Below, one piece after another: positions 49,554 through 61,797 of a stretch of 64,000 nt of DNA; within the stretch, counting starts at the first letter, position 1, and each line of letters starts with the position of its first letter. The stretch is from assembly GCF_003254395.2 (NCBI RefSeq), contig NC_037644.1:11264086-11328085 (forward strand), given 5' to 3'. The translations under genes were made by a program, and so were the position numbers. Under the pieces are notes generated by a model that did no database searches, had not been told where the DNA came from, and saw only the letters and a list, made by a program, of their open reading frames with translations. The stretch comes from Apis mellifera. Its lineage: Eukaryota; Arthropoda; Insecta; Hymenoptera; Apidae.

Positions 49554-50477
49554 GATTCGTAAAAACCTCTTCTTACATTTAACCAAGTTGATCGTGCACC
49601 ACCCTCCTTCCTGGGATAATTTATGAAACGGTGGCAGCAGAGTGGAAATAGAGAATCGACGGTCTCGACCGTTCCATTTCGCACTTTTTGGTAAGGGTTA
49701 TTTATTTATTAGGCGATAGTTGATTGAGGAGGCATTTTTTTATTTATTTTGAGAATTTTTTTTGATCAATTAAAGATCCAATTCTTAAATCTATCGTAAT
49801 TTGAACGAAGATTTGAATTTGGATAATCGTTAAAATGGAACATTACATGGTAACATTTTTGGCTAATATCTATTTTTATGAAGGTTGAACATGGAATGAA
49901 ATTATTCTGAATTTATTTCTAATTATTCGTGGTATTTATCCTTATTGAAAAGAAGTAATAATGATTAAAAATTTAGAGAATCTTATTATTTTTCTCTCTT
50001 TTTCCCCATATTTTGAATATTGATTCGTAAAAACCTCTTCTTACATTTAACCAAGTTGATCGTGCACCATCCTCCTTCCTGGGATAATTTATGAAACGGT
50101 GACAGCAGAGTGGAAATAGAGAATCGACGGTCTCCGATCGTTCCATTTCGCATTTTGGTTATTTATTTATTATTAGGCGATAGTTGATTGAGGAGGCTTT
50201 TATTTATTTTTTTTTATTAATTAAAGATTCAATTCTTAAATCTATTGTAATTTGAACGAAGATTTGAATTTGGATAATCGTTAAAATGGAACATTATATG
50301 ATAACATTTTTGGTTAATATCTATTTTTATGAAGGTTGAACATGGATTCGAAATTATTCTGAATTTATTTCTAATTATTCGTGGTATATATCCTTATTAA
50401 AAAGAAGTAATAATGATTAAAAATTTAGAGAATCTTATTATTTTCCTCTCTTTTTCCCCATATTTTGAATATTGATT
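49554..50477. repeat. Two-copy tandem duplication, 468-bp unit
   Basis: Copy 1 (49554-50021) and copy 2 (50022-50477) start at GATTCGTAAAAACCTCTTC and run in the same direction head to tail. Identity by eye is very high over nearly the whole length, with a few substitutions and small indels in the T-rich middle (near 49735-49760 and 50200-50220). No open frame of note, no terminal inverted repeat and no target-site duplication seen. The similarity suggests a recent segmental tandem duplication. Confidence 0.95.
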
Positions 50478-53400
50478 GCCTGGTATTGAAAATAAATCTT
50501 TAAAACTTGGTATAACGTAAAAACTCATAACGAATGAAAAAAATTCTATCAACTTCCATTAAAAACGTACACCCTAATCTTCAATGACTCGTAGATCCGC
50601 CAATTTTTATGATTTTATATAGCCGGTGTCGCTCGTCATCACTCTGTCAACTCTTATTTCAATTTCACTCCACATCTCTGTTTTATAGGGTGGAATATAA
50701 TGTTTGGCAAATTCTGGCAATCATAGCGAATAGATCAATTCGTGAATAATAAACATTATAACATCGTGATCGGATTGAAGCATAACATACAATGTTTTAG
50801 TAAACAGGTTATTAGATCTGTTATATTTGCTGCTGAAATTAACTCGTTTATTGCTAAATTTGATCTGATCGTTTTACCTAACTGGCCAATCAGATTCATC
50901 TCATTAACATTAGAACAATTAATTTATTTAACGTGCCCATAAATAAATTATAAATAAACGATCAGCGTTAAGTAGCAAACTGCAACTCTATCCCATGAAA
51001 GGTTTGAAATTAATTTTGCCAAAATTTTCTCATCAACGAAACGTTATAAAAATAGTGGAAATTCTCAAAAAGTAATCAACATTCTCCAGCTTCTTCCAAC
51101 TTCCTTTCTCCTTCGCAATGTACAATACACTTTAAATTATTTTATTCCATATCCGCTATTACCACTTACTTTCCGCTCCATATCATTTTCGAAAAAGAAA
51201 AAGAAAAAAAAAATAACAATTTCAAATATTACAGTATTTTACAAGTGAATTCCACGATTGACTGAGAACTTTTCCCCAGGTGCGGATTCTCTTCTGAAAT
51301 TCTTCCGTGAGATAACAGTTCGAAATCCGCTCGTCCATCTTTTGCTATTTCTCTGTTCCACGATCAAAGGAACGAGAAGAAAAGAGAGAGAGAGAATTCC
51401 TCCTCCTTCTATCCAACACCGACACGCTCCGTTTCCGGTTTTCTTGTTTCGGCCTGTACAGCGACGGGCCACTTTTATGATTAAACTTTAAACTCTGAAA
51501 GAAAGAAGGAAAGAACTGGGCGCACACCTGACCGACAGCTTCTTAAGCAAGGGCAACGATGGAGTACTTGAAATAATTTCCCCCGAGATCGGTCATATAT
51601 AAACGAACGCGGCCCTTCTTCTTATCTCCTTCGAGTTCAACTTCCGCGTTTCTGTTACAAATACGCGGAATAAATTAAACGATAAAAACTGGCAATTCGA
51701 AAGTACGGTGTATCCATTAACGAAGTTAATAACGCGGATCCGTGAGAAAGGAGATCCATATATATATATAAAAAACCGTGGTCTGAAATTTCAGAGGGGA
51801 GGGGAAGATTGAGAAAGCAAGGAATTAATCGCGAAGATTGCAACGGATGCGGGATAATAATTTTAATTATTACGAGTGTTGTACAAAAGGGAAATAAATT
51901 TTAATTTTAATTACTCGTGACTCGTTTATTTTTTTTTTCTTCTTTTTTTTTTACGCGATAAAAATTTCATCGAATCATTAATAAATTGAAAAATTGTTCC
52001 TTTACGATAACAATTTTGAAATAAAATTGAAATTAACGATAATTAATTCTTTTTTTTACGTAAATTTCCGAGATGAGAGAGTGTAATATATTTTTTTTTA
52101 TATTATTTGTTTTTATTATCTGAATATATCGTTAAAAAAAAGAGAGAGAGAGAAAGAGAGAAAGAAAGAAATTGCGTTGTTTCAATTACATGAATGAGAA
52201 TAATTGCGGGATTATTTGGTCGTAAAATTACTCGATCATTAACTGTACACTCGATACTGGTAAAAGGTATCGCCGAATGTGTGACGTTCATTGACCGCTA
52301 TTAGGATAATTTCCTAATGAACCGTGACCGGAAATGCTTGCAACGAGACGGTCGAATTGTCACAGAGTGACAGGTAGGAGCCAAAAGTAGCCATTAACTG
52401 CCGCCTCGTGAACAGGCTAGTTATACACGCTTGTATACGCGTTTAGTTTAACACTATGCACGGTATAAATGCACGAGCTAAGATTAAGCGCGAAATATTA
52501 TATTAGATATTACCACGTTTAATTTCCTACAATTTTTTTTTTTTTTTTAATACATCTTCTCTTTCGTTTCTACGAAACTATCATAATCCCCTCTGAAATA
52601 TTTGCTACATACGTATATTTATTAATCTTAATTCAACTTCAAATGATATTATTTTCGGTATAATAAAATATTTCCCAATAATATTTATAATCGTTAAATT
52701 TATTCCGAATAAATACAATTATTATCCTCTCAAGCATTTTAATGAATTTTCCTCTAAAGGAGGTTAATATATAATGGAAAAAAGAAAAACCTGGAAGTTT
52801 ACGATACGATAACACGTTCAATTAACGATCGTCGATCGAAAATCGACAAACTCCGATGATTCCTCGAAATTCCAACGTCGAGTTTACGATATCCTTTCTT
52901 TCTTTTTTTTTTCCTCCTCCTCCTCCTCTTCTTCTCTCCCTCTTCCTCCTCCTTTTTCCATTCCCATCTCTGCAAGCTCAATTTCATTTGACGGACTAAT
53001 GAAATTCCGCGGACGCCTTTTGGTACGGCCATTCGCGGTGCATTTAGTGCGCCACTGAAACGAATAAGGTTATTATACGTTATATACATAAAGTGATTGA
53101 ACGATCTTCCGCAATTTTAATTCGTGCCTCGTAATAAAGGGAAATTGAAACGGACGCATTCCGCAACTGCCTCGTAAATGCTCGCGGTATCGTAAATTCG
53201 ATACGTACGCTCATCTCCACCGACTTTAAATTTACGATCGGCCCGGCTATCGAATAAATTACCGACGCGCGGTAAAACAGTCGTGGATCAAGCCGCGTGG
53301 ACCGAATCGGACGAGTTTAAGTTGCAACGAAGAAATTGGTGAATTTCCCTTAATTCCTCGAATGTAATGGAGAAATCATGCGTCGTTGAAATTTTTGTAA

Positions 53401-54536
53401 AATAAATTGTAAAATAATCCTCTTAAAGTTGAAACATTTAATTACGCGCAGATACGTGAATATTGGTTATTGTTATTTTTTTTCTAACGTCGTTATTGAG
53501 AAGCATAGAAGTTTTTCTAATAATTGAATTTAAAAATTGAAGAGAAGTTAAAATTTTTTTTAGAAAACATTCTAGGATATTATTTATTATTAGAAAGGAT
53601 AGAGGTGAATAATATAATGTAAATGTGCAGATATTTTATGGATTAAATAATTTAATTCAACATATATTCACAGATTTGTATTAGAAGGATTCATTACGGT
53701 GTTAGAATATTTGAAAGTTTGTGCCCCCAAAAAATGATCGTGAAGGAAAACATATTCATATTCGAAATTTCAATCTCGAACACAATTTTGCATACGGAAC
53801 ATTATGCATAAAAATGAAATTAATTAATTTTAAATGCAACATTAAATATTTTAAAATAATACTTAAAACGTTACTGTAAATATTAAAATTGATATTAATG
53901 TTACAATACTGATAATATTAATATTCATAAATAATATTTATTATAATTCTAAAAGAATTACTCTCTGTTTCTTTTCTTACACTCGATCCTATTCTTCTTG
54001 CATCGTATCCTATTTAAATCGCATCGTAAGCTTGACGAATTAAATACACTTGTAAGCCATCGCGTAACGCGATTTATTTATTTATTCTTTTTCGCTCCCC
54101 TCCCCCACCCCTTCCCTTTACAACTCGCACGCATCACAATTCACGAAAGATCGTGAAACGGTTCATTCCACTTTGTTTCCAGCACGCCTCTTTCGAATCG
54201 ATGGCGGAGGAGAAGGAATTACCCGAGGCCGCGTAATATACGAGAGGTTGAACGTAAAGCAGCACGCGGGACACTCCATTGAATATTTATACGGAATCTG
54301 CATAAAAATTTAGGACGAGCGGGCACTTACGTTACCTCGTTAAATTTTATTTTAAACGTCGGCCGTATATCCTATCCTTGTAAATAACGCATTAAACGCG
54401 ATATTACGAATACCATTATGACGAAGAATTAAATACTTTTGAATAAGAAGACAATTAGTCATTTTTATTGCTAAGAACAGCTTTGAAAAATGATTTAAAA
54501 GCGATCGAATTGAAAATTAAAATATTCCTTTTCCTT
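50478..54536. other. AT-rich non-coding DNA
   Basis: No gene supported. A TATATAAA word at about 51597 follows a mixed segment (51240-51560), but no frame begins at a sensible distance. GA tract at 52135-52170; TCC tract at 52911-52953; CpG-rich patch at 52990-53330 with no clear frame. Confidence 0.5.
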
Positions 54537-54562
54537 CTCTCTCTCTCTCTCTCTTTCTCTTT
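54537..54562. repeat. (CT)n microsatellite
   Basis: CT units with a TTT interruption. Confidence 0.9.
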
Positions 54563-54890
54563 CGATATCAAATCGTGCCGTTATTTTCAGGCCTGAAAAA
54601 AAATTTTGAAACAATCTTGTATTTATCGAGATATGAGAAAGTAAGTATTTCGCATAATAATTTTTTTTATTCGAAATTTCTATTCTCGATATAACATTCG
54701 AGAATAAATAGCAAGTTTCTTCGGGAAATTTTTTTTTGGAAATATTTCACGAATTATTTTACCCACTGTACACGAATTATTCATAATATTTGTTTTGAAA
54801 AAAAAATTCTCAAAAAATATTTCACCTATCCTCGATTCCTCAGTTATTTTTATCCAAAACCCACCCGAACGTAATTTCCCGCCATTTCTT

Positions 54891-54922
54891 TCTCTCTCTC
54901 TCTTTCTCTCTCTCCCTCTCTT
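54891..54922. repeat. (CT)n tract before a splice-acceptor-like CAG
   Basis: CT units with small interruptions ending in CTTCAG at 54925. It would be an ideal polypyrimidine tract for a plus-strand exon starting at 54926. Confidence 0.85.
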
Positions 54923-54925
54923 CAG

Positions 54926-55183
54926 AGCAATCTATTTCCAGTGTATATCAAGTTTCATCAAGCTCAACAACAAGGTTCCCCGCTTTCAATTATTCTCAAC
55001 GTTACCGACAACGTAAAGAACGCTGCGTCCTTAGAACGTAATCTCCGACGCATCCATCATGCGAGCGGTAACCTTGCTGCTGGCTTTACCGCCAAGCAAA
55101 TATTGCATCGTACAGGGGAATATCTTCACCGATTCGCCCGGAATAACGGTCGGATCCCCCGGTTTTCTTCCATCAGTCTTTGA
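54926..55183 (+). CDS. Candidate terminal exon (plus-strand reading), unknown product
   Basis: Directly after a strong CT tract and CAG (54923-54925) the frame is open in phase 0 for 85 codons to TGA. It has no early ATG, so it would be a spliced terminal exon. It begins SNLFPVYIKFHQAQQQGSPL, has a polar centre, and ends basic (RFARNNGRIPRF). Its codons fall on the same triplets as the minus-strand candidate that overlaps it, so one is almost certainly the in-register shadow of the other. The acceptor is better on this strand; the His/Arg-rich residue mix is less convincing. Confidence 0.17.
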   Translation, partial: SNLFPVYIKFHQAQQQGSPLSIILNVTDNVKNAASLERNLRRIHHASGNLAAGFTAKQILHRTGEYLHRFARNNGRIPRFSSISL

Positions 55184-55230
55184 ATCGTCGTTTCCACGAA
55201 TTTGAACACGCTGAACCATCTTCAATTTCT
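55031..55230 (-). CDS. Candidate terminal exon or small ORF (minus-strand reading), unknown product
   Basis: The minus strand has an acceptor-like TTTCTCTCGCAG ending at 55231. The frame is then open to TAA at 55031, with an ATG at 55219 giving 62 residues. It starts MVQRVQIRGNDDSKTDGRKP, continues through GDPTVIPGESVKIF, and has a mixed hydrophobic C-terminal half with KASSKVTARMMD. The acidic, Gly/Lys-rich residue mix looks more like a real protein than most frames here, and an AATAAA lies about 360 bases downstream (54671-54666). No family recognised. AATAAA is common in AT-rich DNA and is weak support. Confidence 0.24.
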
Positions 55231-55930
55231 CTGCGAGAGAAATTTATGCAGAAATTGTATTTTTTATTATTTAATTATTAATTCGACGGGGATAGGATAG
55301 GAGGGGTTCTCAAGTTGCTTCTCAAAGAAGAAAAGTGATTCTTTGAATTTTTTTTCTTTTTTTTTTCCCCCTCTGATATAACGTAATAATAATTTCGAAT
55401 ATTTTCTTTCTGCAAATAAAATATCGCGGAGAAAATAAGGTTACACAAGGAGGGGGAATGGGAAAATTTAGATGAAAATTTCATCTCTTCATTGTTTCTT
55501 TTTATATCTTGTTACGAATACGATAATGTTGGAGATAGACTATAATAATGCTGCTCGACTAAAAGTTTTTCTTTTTTTTCTTTTCCCCCTTGGGTCAACT
55601 AATATTGGAATATCGATTCTTGGCAATCGTGGCTTGATTGGACGTCCAACATGTTTATTTTAACCAAATCCATTTCGGAATCTCGGGATATTTCATTTTT
55701 ACCTTATTTTAAGTAAGTAAAATAAAAATTATTAAGTAAAGATATTTGAGATATTTCTCGATTATTTATGACGATCGATTGGGGAAATATATTTAAAGAA
55801 ATAGCTCGTAAAATTATTCGTCGGATGATTATCCACTTCGCATCGATAAAGAATCGTGACGATTTCACTTCAAAAGGCTGCTTAAAAATTCAAAGCGTCG
55901 ACGCCTCTTCCCCTAATTTCCCCAGAACAG
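55231..55930. other. AT-rich non-coding DNA
   Basis: T-rich runs near 55350-55370 and no gene. Confidence 0.55.
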
Positions 55931-55931
55931 A

Positions 55932-55932
<1 letters not shown>

Positions 55933-55966
<34 letters not shown>
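55933..55966. repeat. (AC)n microsatellite
   Basis: About 17 uninterrupted AC units. Confidence 0.95.
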
Positions 55967-55967
<1 letters not shown>

Positions 55968-55987
55968 AAATTGAATTCAAGAACCAT

Positions 55988-56290
55988 CCACTCTCCCCAT
56001 TCATCCTCGACCCAATACATAACAACGAAGCTGCAATATCACCTCGCTGCCATCCCAGCACAGATGTTCAATACCGGTGGTGGCTGAGTCGACGAGGCGG
56101 TCCGACCAGCGCGGGACGATTCCACTAGTTGCCTTCGTGCCGAGCCGCAACCAAGTAGAATGGCCGCTCAAAGACAAACGGCGTCCTCGATGCATCTTGA
56201 AAGAGATTTAGACCAGATGAATTTCTCGCGTCTGCCCGACTACTTCCGCTATTTCTCCCCGGAATAATTCTATTTTACGAGGCGCGCGTA
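55988..56290. other. G+C-rich island open in several frames
   Basis: About 300 bp of balanced, G+C-rich sequence. A minus frame has ATG and 64 codons (56001-56195). A plus small ORF at 56160-56267 has ATG and 35 codons, beginning MAAQRQTASSMHLERDLD and ending DYFRYFSPE. Another plus phase reads to 56216 as IPLVAFVPSRNQVEWPLKDK and onward. Since several phases are open, composition explains most of this, but the absence of simple sequence makes the island stand out. Confidence 0.25.
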
Positions 56291-59200
56291 GAGATTTCTT
56301 ATACAATTACATTAGATTACAGTTTATTAGAATTAAAATTTCTAAAGCGAACTTTTAATTAAGGAAATTCAGATTGAAAATAAAATTTGGAGATTTCTTA
56401 GCAAAGTACACGATTCTATTTTCAAGTACTTTCTTTTCTTCTACTTTTACGCGAGTATTCGAAAACTTTGAACCTAATTGTAGCACGTCATTATTTATAA
56501 TGACGACAGTCAAATGTGTAACGAATAATAATTTTTAATCTTTTTTAATTCAGCTTGAGTAATTCGATCTTTGAAATAGAATAATTTCTTCAAACGATTC
56601 GAGATTTTTTTCGAGAAAATCAGATTGGCTTTGACTAGAGAACTAGTGTAAAAAAGAATTTTAAAATATTGGCGAAATCACGTGAAAAATTTCATCGAAA
56701 ACGAGTAACGATGCAGGAACAAATTAACAATCTATGGATCGAATATCTTTTTGCCAAAGATCTACTTCAAACGCAAGGATTGAAAGATAGAAACGTGGCG
56801 AAAAATGTGTCGGATAGATGTGCGTGACGACGAGGGTACAGATCCAGGGAGGGGGGAGGGGGGTATCTCGCGCGAGATGAAAATGAAAAACACGGTCTGC
56901 GGTTTTTTCGCCGTGAAAAACGAACGAACGTCGGTCGGATCGATTAATTTAATTGAGTGCTCGTGAATAATGGGCGGAACGGTGAAAAATAACTCGGCCG
57001 TGAAAGAACAACCCGGGTGAACACGCCGGGCCACACTCTCCTCTTTGTCCCTCCTCGACGAATACGGGGATGGAATCGAGCCGACACGTGTAATATTTAT
57101 CCCGTTCATTATGCTTTTAATTCGCAATCGAGATGGAATCGCGGATAATCGTTGCACCGTGACGGGAATGTCCGTGAATTTTTCAGGGATATTCTTCCGT
57201 CGTCCTTTTGTAATCCATTAGCGAGGACTTTTGCTCGTCGTGGCCATTTTTAATCGACGAAACAAATTTCGCGAATACTCTTTTTTCTTTTTTTTTTTTG
57301 CTGTCGCGAAATGGCGGCCGGAAATCGAATTGGATGATGTTTCGTATTTTATTTATGTAGAGGAGGGAGGGGAAAAAAAAAAAATAAAGGATCGAATGAA
57401 ACTGTTGTAAAATTTTCGACTGGTCGCGAAAATAGTTTTTATTAATTTTTTTTTTTTTTTATTATTTCAATCGTATTAGGAAAACTTGTACCGTGAAAAC
57501 GAATTATTTTCTTCGTCGAGTATAAAAGAATTCCAGTCGAACGGGAATGTTTATTTTATTTCGAAAAAGTGAAAAAATATTTAAGAATAGATTTCTCGTG
57601 AAGGATATCTGAATAATTGAATATTTGTTTTGCATTTCCAAGCGAGTGAGTATATATAAATATCCTATTATTCTTGTGCAAACATTCGATCCGATCCGAT
57701 GATATTTATTCCGCCCGACAAATGACTGATTTGCGCTACTTGCCCTATTCATTCGACGATCCTTTAAATAGTTCGACTTTTAGATGATCTTTGGATAATT
57801 GATTTCTGGGTGGCTTTTCAATGATTTTTAATATTCTCTATATCGATCCCTATATCATGGAAGTTTAATCATTAATCAAATTTTAATTTTTCTAAAAAAT
57901 TACGAATCAAAAAGAAACGATTTAAAAATTTAAGAAACATTCACTTACTAAAAAGTTCGCCTCTAACAGTGTCACTTTGGATCCTTGAAAAAAACATACA
58001 TACAATGGAATGGATGTTAAAGAATGCCACGTTGTCTCACATTTTTGTGAATATTTTAACCATTCTACTGTCCTTTAAAGGTGTAGAAAAAGCCTAAAAA
58101 CGGTCCTAAGAGCGGAGCTCCGGTTCCGCTCCGTTTGTTCCCAGACCGGTCGGAAGTCAGCTCACGTGCAACGCCGTTAAGCTACTTCCTCGACGAGCAA
58201 ACATCCAATAATTCTGTTCGTGCTTCTTTCCTTACGACGAGGCGTTACGGTTAAGGCGGATACGTAGGACTCAATTATACGAGGGCGACGTGGACTATGC
58301 TACCCTCTAACGGGAACGTCGAAGAACGTTCAGCGTTGCTAACAATTGCTGATCTTTGCTCGATCTCGAGTTTCGATATATCCACGTATAGAAAAAGAAG
58401 AAGAAGAAGAAGAAGAAAGAAACGATATTTTATTCTCCAATATCGTTTTTTTCCTGTCTCTCTCTGTCGTGAGAAAACGAGTCTACTTGAAATCGAGTCG
58501 TATTTTTTCTTTAAATATGTAATATAGATAATGGAAAGTCGGTAAATCAATTATTTAAATTAATTTTTTATACCACCGTGTATTTTCTCTCTGTGTCTAA
58601 ATTGATTCTAATTTAATTGTAGACGGGAGAATATCAAGAAAAATCTCGTTCTATTTTTTCCAACAATGATCGATCTACACTATTATTATCGATGTATCGT
58701 ACATACGAATATTATTACTTATACTATTCACGCTTAATCATGACTGACAACACACGACTTGTATATTTGACTTACTATCAATGATCGACCTATACTCCTT
58801 AACGATGATCGGCACGTTTCTACTTGTCTGACCGCTTTATCTGACGTTGCCTTACGTTATATTCGACTTAAAAACTCGCTATCCATTCGAATATATAAAT
58901 TTCCAGTAATTTCCAATAATTCTAAAAATAGAATTTTTAATAATAATTTTTCATCGTGCGATAATTTCTAACATAACATAAGTATAACATAAGTTTTTCC
59001 CAGTTCCATCTGCCATCTATCTTCGAAAGCATCACGGATCGTTTTTACCTCTTTTTATCATCCCTGTATAACTATTACAAATCGGAACTACGGTATGAAT
59101 TTTATCCGCGGCGCAAATCCGTGCACGAGAATTCGTTTCCTCGATTCCCGTCGATCGACAACGGATAGAAAATTGTTTCTTCAAATTTCAACGCTATCGC

Positions 59201-60292
59201 CACAGGGATCATTTCCGGTTTCCGCGGATATCTTTCTCCCCTTCGATCGAGAGGAAGGGGGGTGTATTTTCCATGCCGATCGACCGTGCGCCGATTCGTT
59301 CATTCGGATTAACGGTGTATTTTTCTTCTTCCCTTTTTTCTTTCTTTCTTTCTTTTTTTTTTGCGTTTTTCGTTTCTCGTTTTTGTTTTCGTTCTCGTTT
59401 TTTTTTTTTTGTTTTTTCCTCCGCGCTGAAATTTCCACTCCCTCCACTCCCTCCCTCCCTCGGGAGGAGGGAGGCGGTGAAAAACAATCGTTTAGATTTG
59501 TTTGAAATAAAAGTATCGCGCTAGTCTAGCCAGCCGGCCATCCGTGCCGTCCATTAACCCCGAAACTCGTATAAACAATTTGCGCGCGCGCCACGGAAAC
59601 GTAACAATACGCGCTGGTTAATCACGTGAGTGCCCAGCTCTATCCGTAAATTGACTATTGATTGATTAGTTTCTTCTGTTTGACGAACAACAGAAGAGCC
59701 ATTACGGCCGCGCCACTCGATTATTATTTAGACCGTGAGCGCTCGTCAGCCCGATCGATAACTCACTTTTTTTTCACCGTATATAGAGGCTACAATTTTT
59801 ATGATTCTTTCCTTTCCTTTTTACTTTTTCCTCCCCTCTCTCTCTCTCTTTCTGTAACATTTTATTTGATCTAAAATTAAAGATTCGTCGTATCTTCTTT
59901 CAGAAAAATTTTCAAACATAGATTGTTAAATATTTTCAGCTTGGAAGCTTATAAGGCAATTGGAGAAAATTTTTGTTTATTCAATTAATTTTAATTAATT
60001 CACATTTCCTCTCTGAATGTTTTAAAACGAAGGACTCGTACATAATATATATATATATGTGTAAGCCAGGGGCAATATATAATTTCTTCCCTTTGCTTTT
60101 GTTCGCCATCTTTCTCTAGGTTGGTACGAAGGTAGCAGGTGCGAGCGGCAGAGCGGAGCGTTGTTACTTTCATATTAAAAGGATTAATGTAGTTAGGGAT
60201 CCCCGTCGAAATATACGCGTCGCATATACGCAAATTTACGTTTCCCTCCCCATCACGGCCTCCGTAATTTATAAACGGTTCAAATTCGAGAG
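56291..60292. other. Mixed non-coding DNA
   Basis: G+C-richer patches at 56800-57330 (with G-rich runs at 56847-56863), 58080-58330 (hairpin GAGCGGA/TCCGCTC at 58110-58116 and 58125-58131) and 59080-59320, plus a poly-pyrimidine tract 59324-59425. A frame at 59095-59505 has an ATG and a plausible first 75 residues but then reads the T-rich tract as Phe; it is not accepted. (GAA)n at 58396-58420. No gene supported. Confidence 0.45.
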
Positions 60293-60301
60293 CTCTCTCC
60301 C

Positions 60302-60347
<46 letters not shown>
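60293..60347. repeat. (CT)n microsatellite
   Basis: About 55 bp of CT units with two CC interruptions. Confidence 0.95.
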
Positions 60348-60349
<2 letters not shown>

Positions 60350-61587
60350 TATTGGCAACACTTTAGTCTACCGGATATTGAAATTAAGCGCTAATGAAAC
60401 GGTGGAAAGGGATTTGTTTTTCTATAAACGAAATATACTTATAATCTTATGATTATTAATAAAATAATCTATATAATTATTGATACATGTCGATTCTGTA
60501 TTCTTGAAAGTTTTTATTTTTATTTTACTTCGAATTTTCTTCTTAATATCATTTGATATCCGATTTCCCTTTTTTTCTTTCATAATTTCATTCAGTTAAT
60601 TTTCATTACTTATAGAATGCTCTTTATGTATTCAATTTTATGATCTCGAGAAGGAATGAATTTATGGAGTACGTACGGGTGACGAGGCAAGAATAATCGT
60701 GACGATTCGAATGAACGTAAAATGAATTCGAGGGAACGAAAGTAAAGAGGGCAACTTTTGGTGGAGGGGGGTGACTGTAACAGGACCGTAGAAGACTGGT
60801 GTAAAGACGCTAAGACGACTCGCGCAACACTAAGACAACTCTAACAACTCTAAGACGACTTTTAGAATACTAAACTCTTCCCAAAGAGGCGCCTCTTCCT
60901 TACTTCGCTCCCCGCCCGCACGCTATTTCGGTATTTTTACCGAGCATCGTCACGAGACGCGTCGTTCCTTACTCGTCCGGATACGGTTAACGCATCGATA
61001 AACCTTTCACGAGAAGAGCCTATATCTCTTTCGTGTCTAATCTTTCTTCTTCAAAGTAGCAATGCAAATTTTCCAACGAATCACGAATGTTATAAATTCT
61101 TCTGAGAAATGAGAAATGATGTAAAGAAAATGAATAATTTTCAGAACAATATCCAACAAAGCAATCAATTTAATAATATTCTATGTACTTATCGTTTTAC
61201 TTTTCGAAGGAAAGAATTCAATATTCATTTCTTCATTCTACTCTTCAAAATTCTGTCCACTTTTAAATACTAAACAAATTTTTTTCTTACCTTATTTTAT
61301 CTATTATTTTATCTTTTCATGAATAAATTTCTAATCCATTGAAAACTAAACATCTACCTAAATAACGAAAGTAACGTTGAACGAAGCGACAAATTCGAAA
61401 TCGTTCAATTTCCAAGACCAAAACAAAATCGAGGAATGACAACACGCTTCGAATCACCGATCACATCAAAATTTCTGCGAGCAAAACTAGCATATATACT
61501 TAGATAATAGCACACACTATAGATTTCCAATCGATTGTATATTATATATATACGTAACCATCATCCCTCTTTGAATGAAAATGGGGG
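60348..61587. other. Non-coding DNA with a degenerate short repeat
   Basis: AT-rich, with a patch at about 60790-61000. At 60808-60861 the words CTAAGACGACT, CTAAGACAACT and CTAACAACT recur as a short degenerate tandem. No gene. Confidence 0.5.
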
Positions 61588-61797
61588 ATGAAAATGAAAT
61601 TTTGCAACGTTACAGCGGAAACGGCTGATGTTTCCCATGTTTCCATAGTGGAGTTTCGCGCGAATAAACGATTGATTATTTCGTTGCCGGCCGGCATTCG
61701 AGATGCACAAAAACGGAACGCACCGATTATCGATTTTGTCGAGGAAACGAGGATGGCCGTGCCGCGACATCGGCTTAATCGTCCGGCCTATAAATAA
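61588..61797 (+). CDS. Candidate small ORF, 69 aa, unknown product
   Basis: A true ATG with G at -3, followed two codons later by another ATG, opens 69 codons to TAA. The residue mix is natural: MKMKFCNVTAETADVSHVSI at the start, then RLIISLPAGIRDAQKRN, an acidic PIIDFVEE and a basic end (VPRHRLNRPAYK). No signal peptide or domain. A minus-strand frame (61561-61770) lies on the same triplets, which suggests one coding-like register on either strand. A TATAAATA word overlaps the stop codon. The island is only slightly richer in G+C than its surroundings. Confidence 0.17.
   Translation: MKMKFCNVTAETADVSHVSIVEFRANKRLIISLPAGIRDAQKRNAPIIDFVEETRMAVPRHRLNRPAYK

Noticed and set aside
51594..51605. 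TATATAAA as a TATA box
   Set aside because: Such words are common in AT-rich DNA, and no initiator or frame follows at a suitable distance.
59095..59505. 136-codon plus frame with ATG
   Set aside because: The second half is Phe/Ser/Arg from a T-rich tract; only the first 75 codons look mixed.
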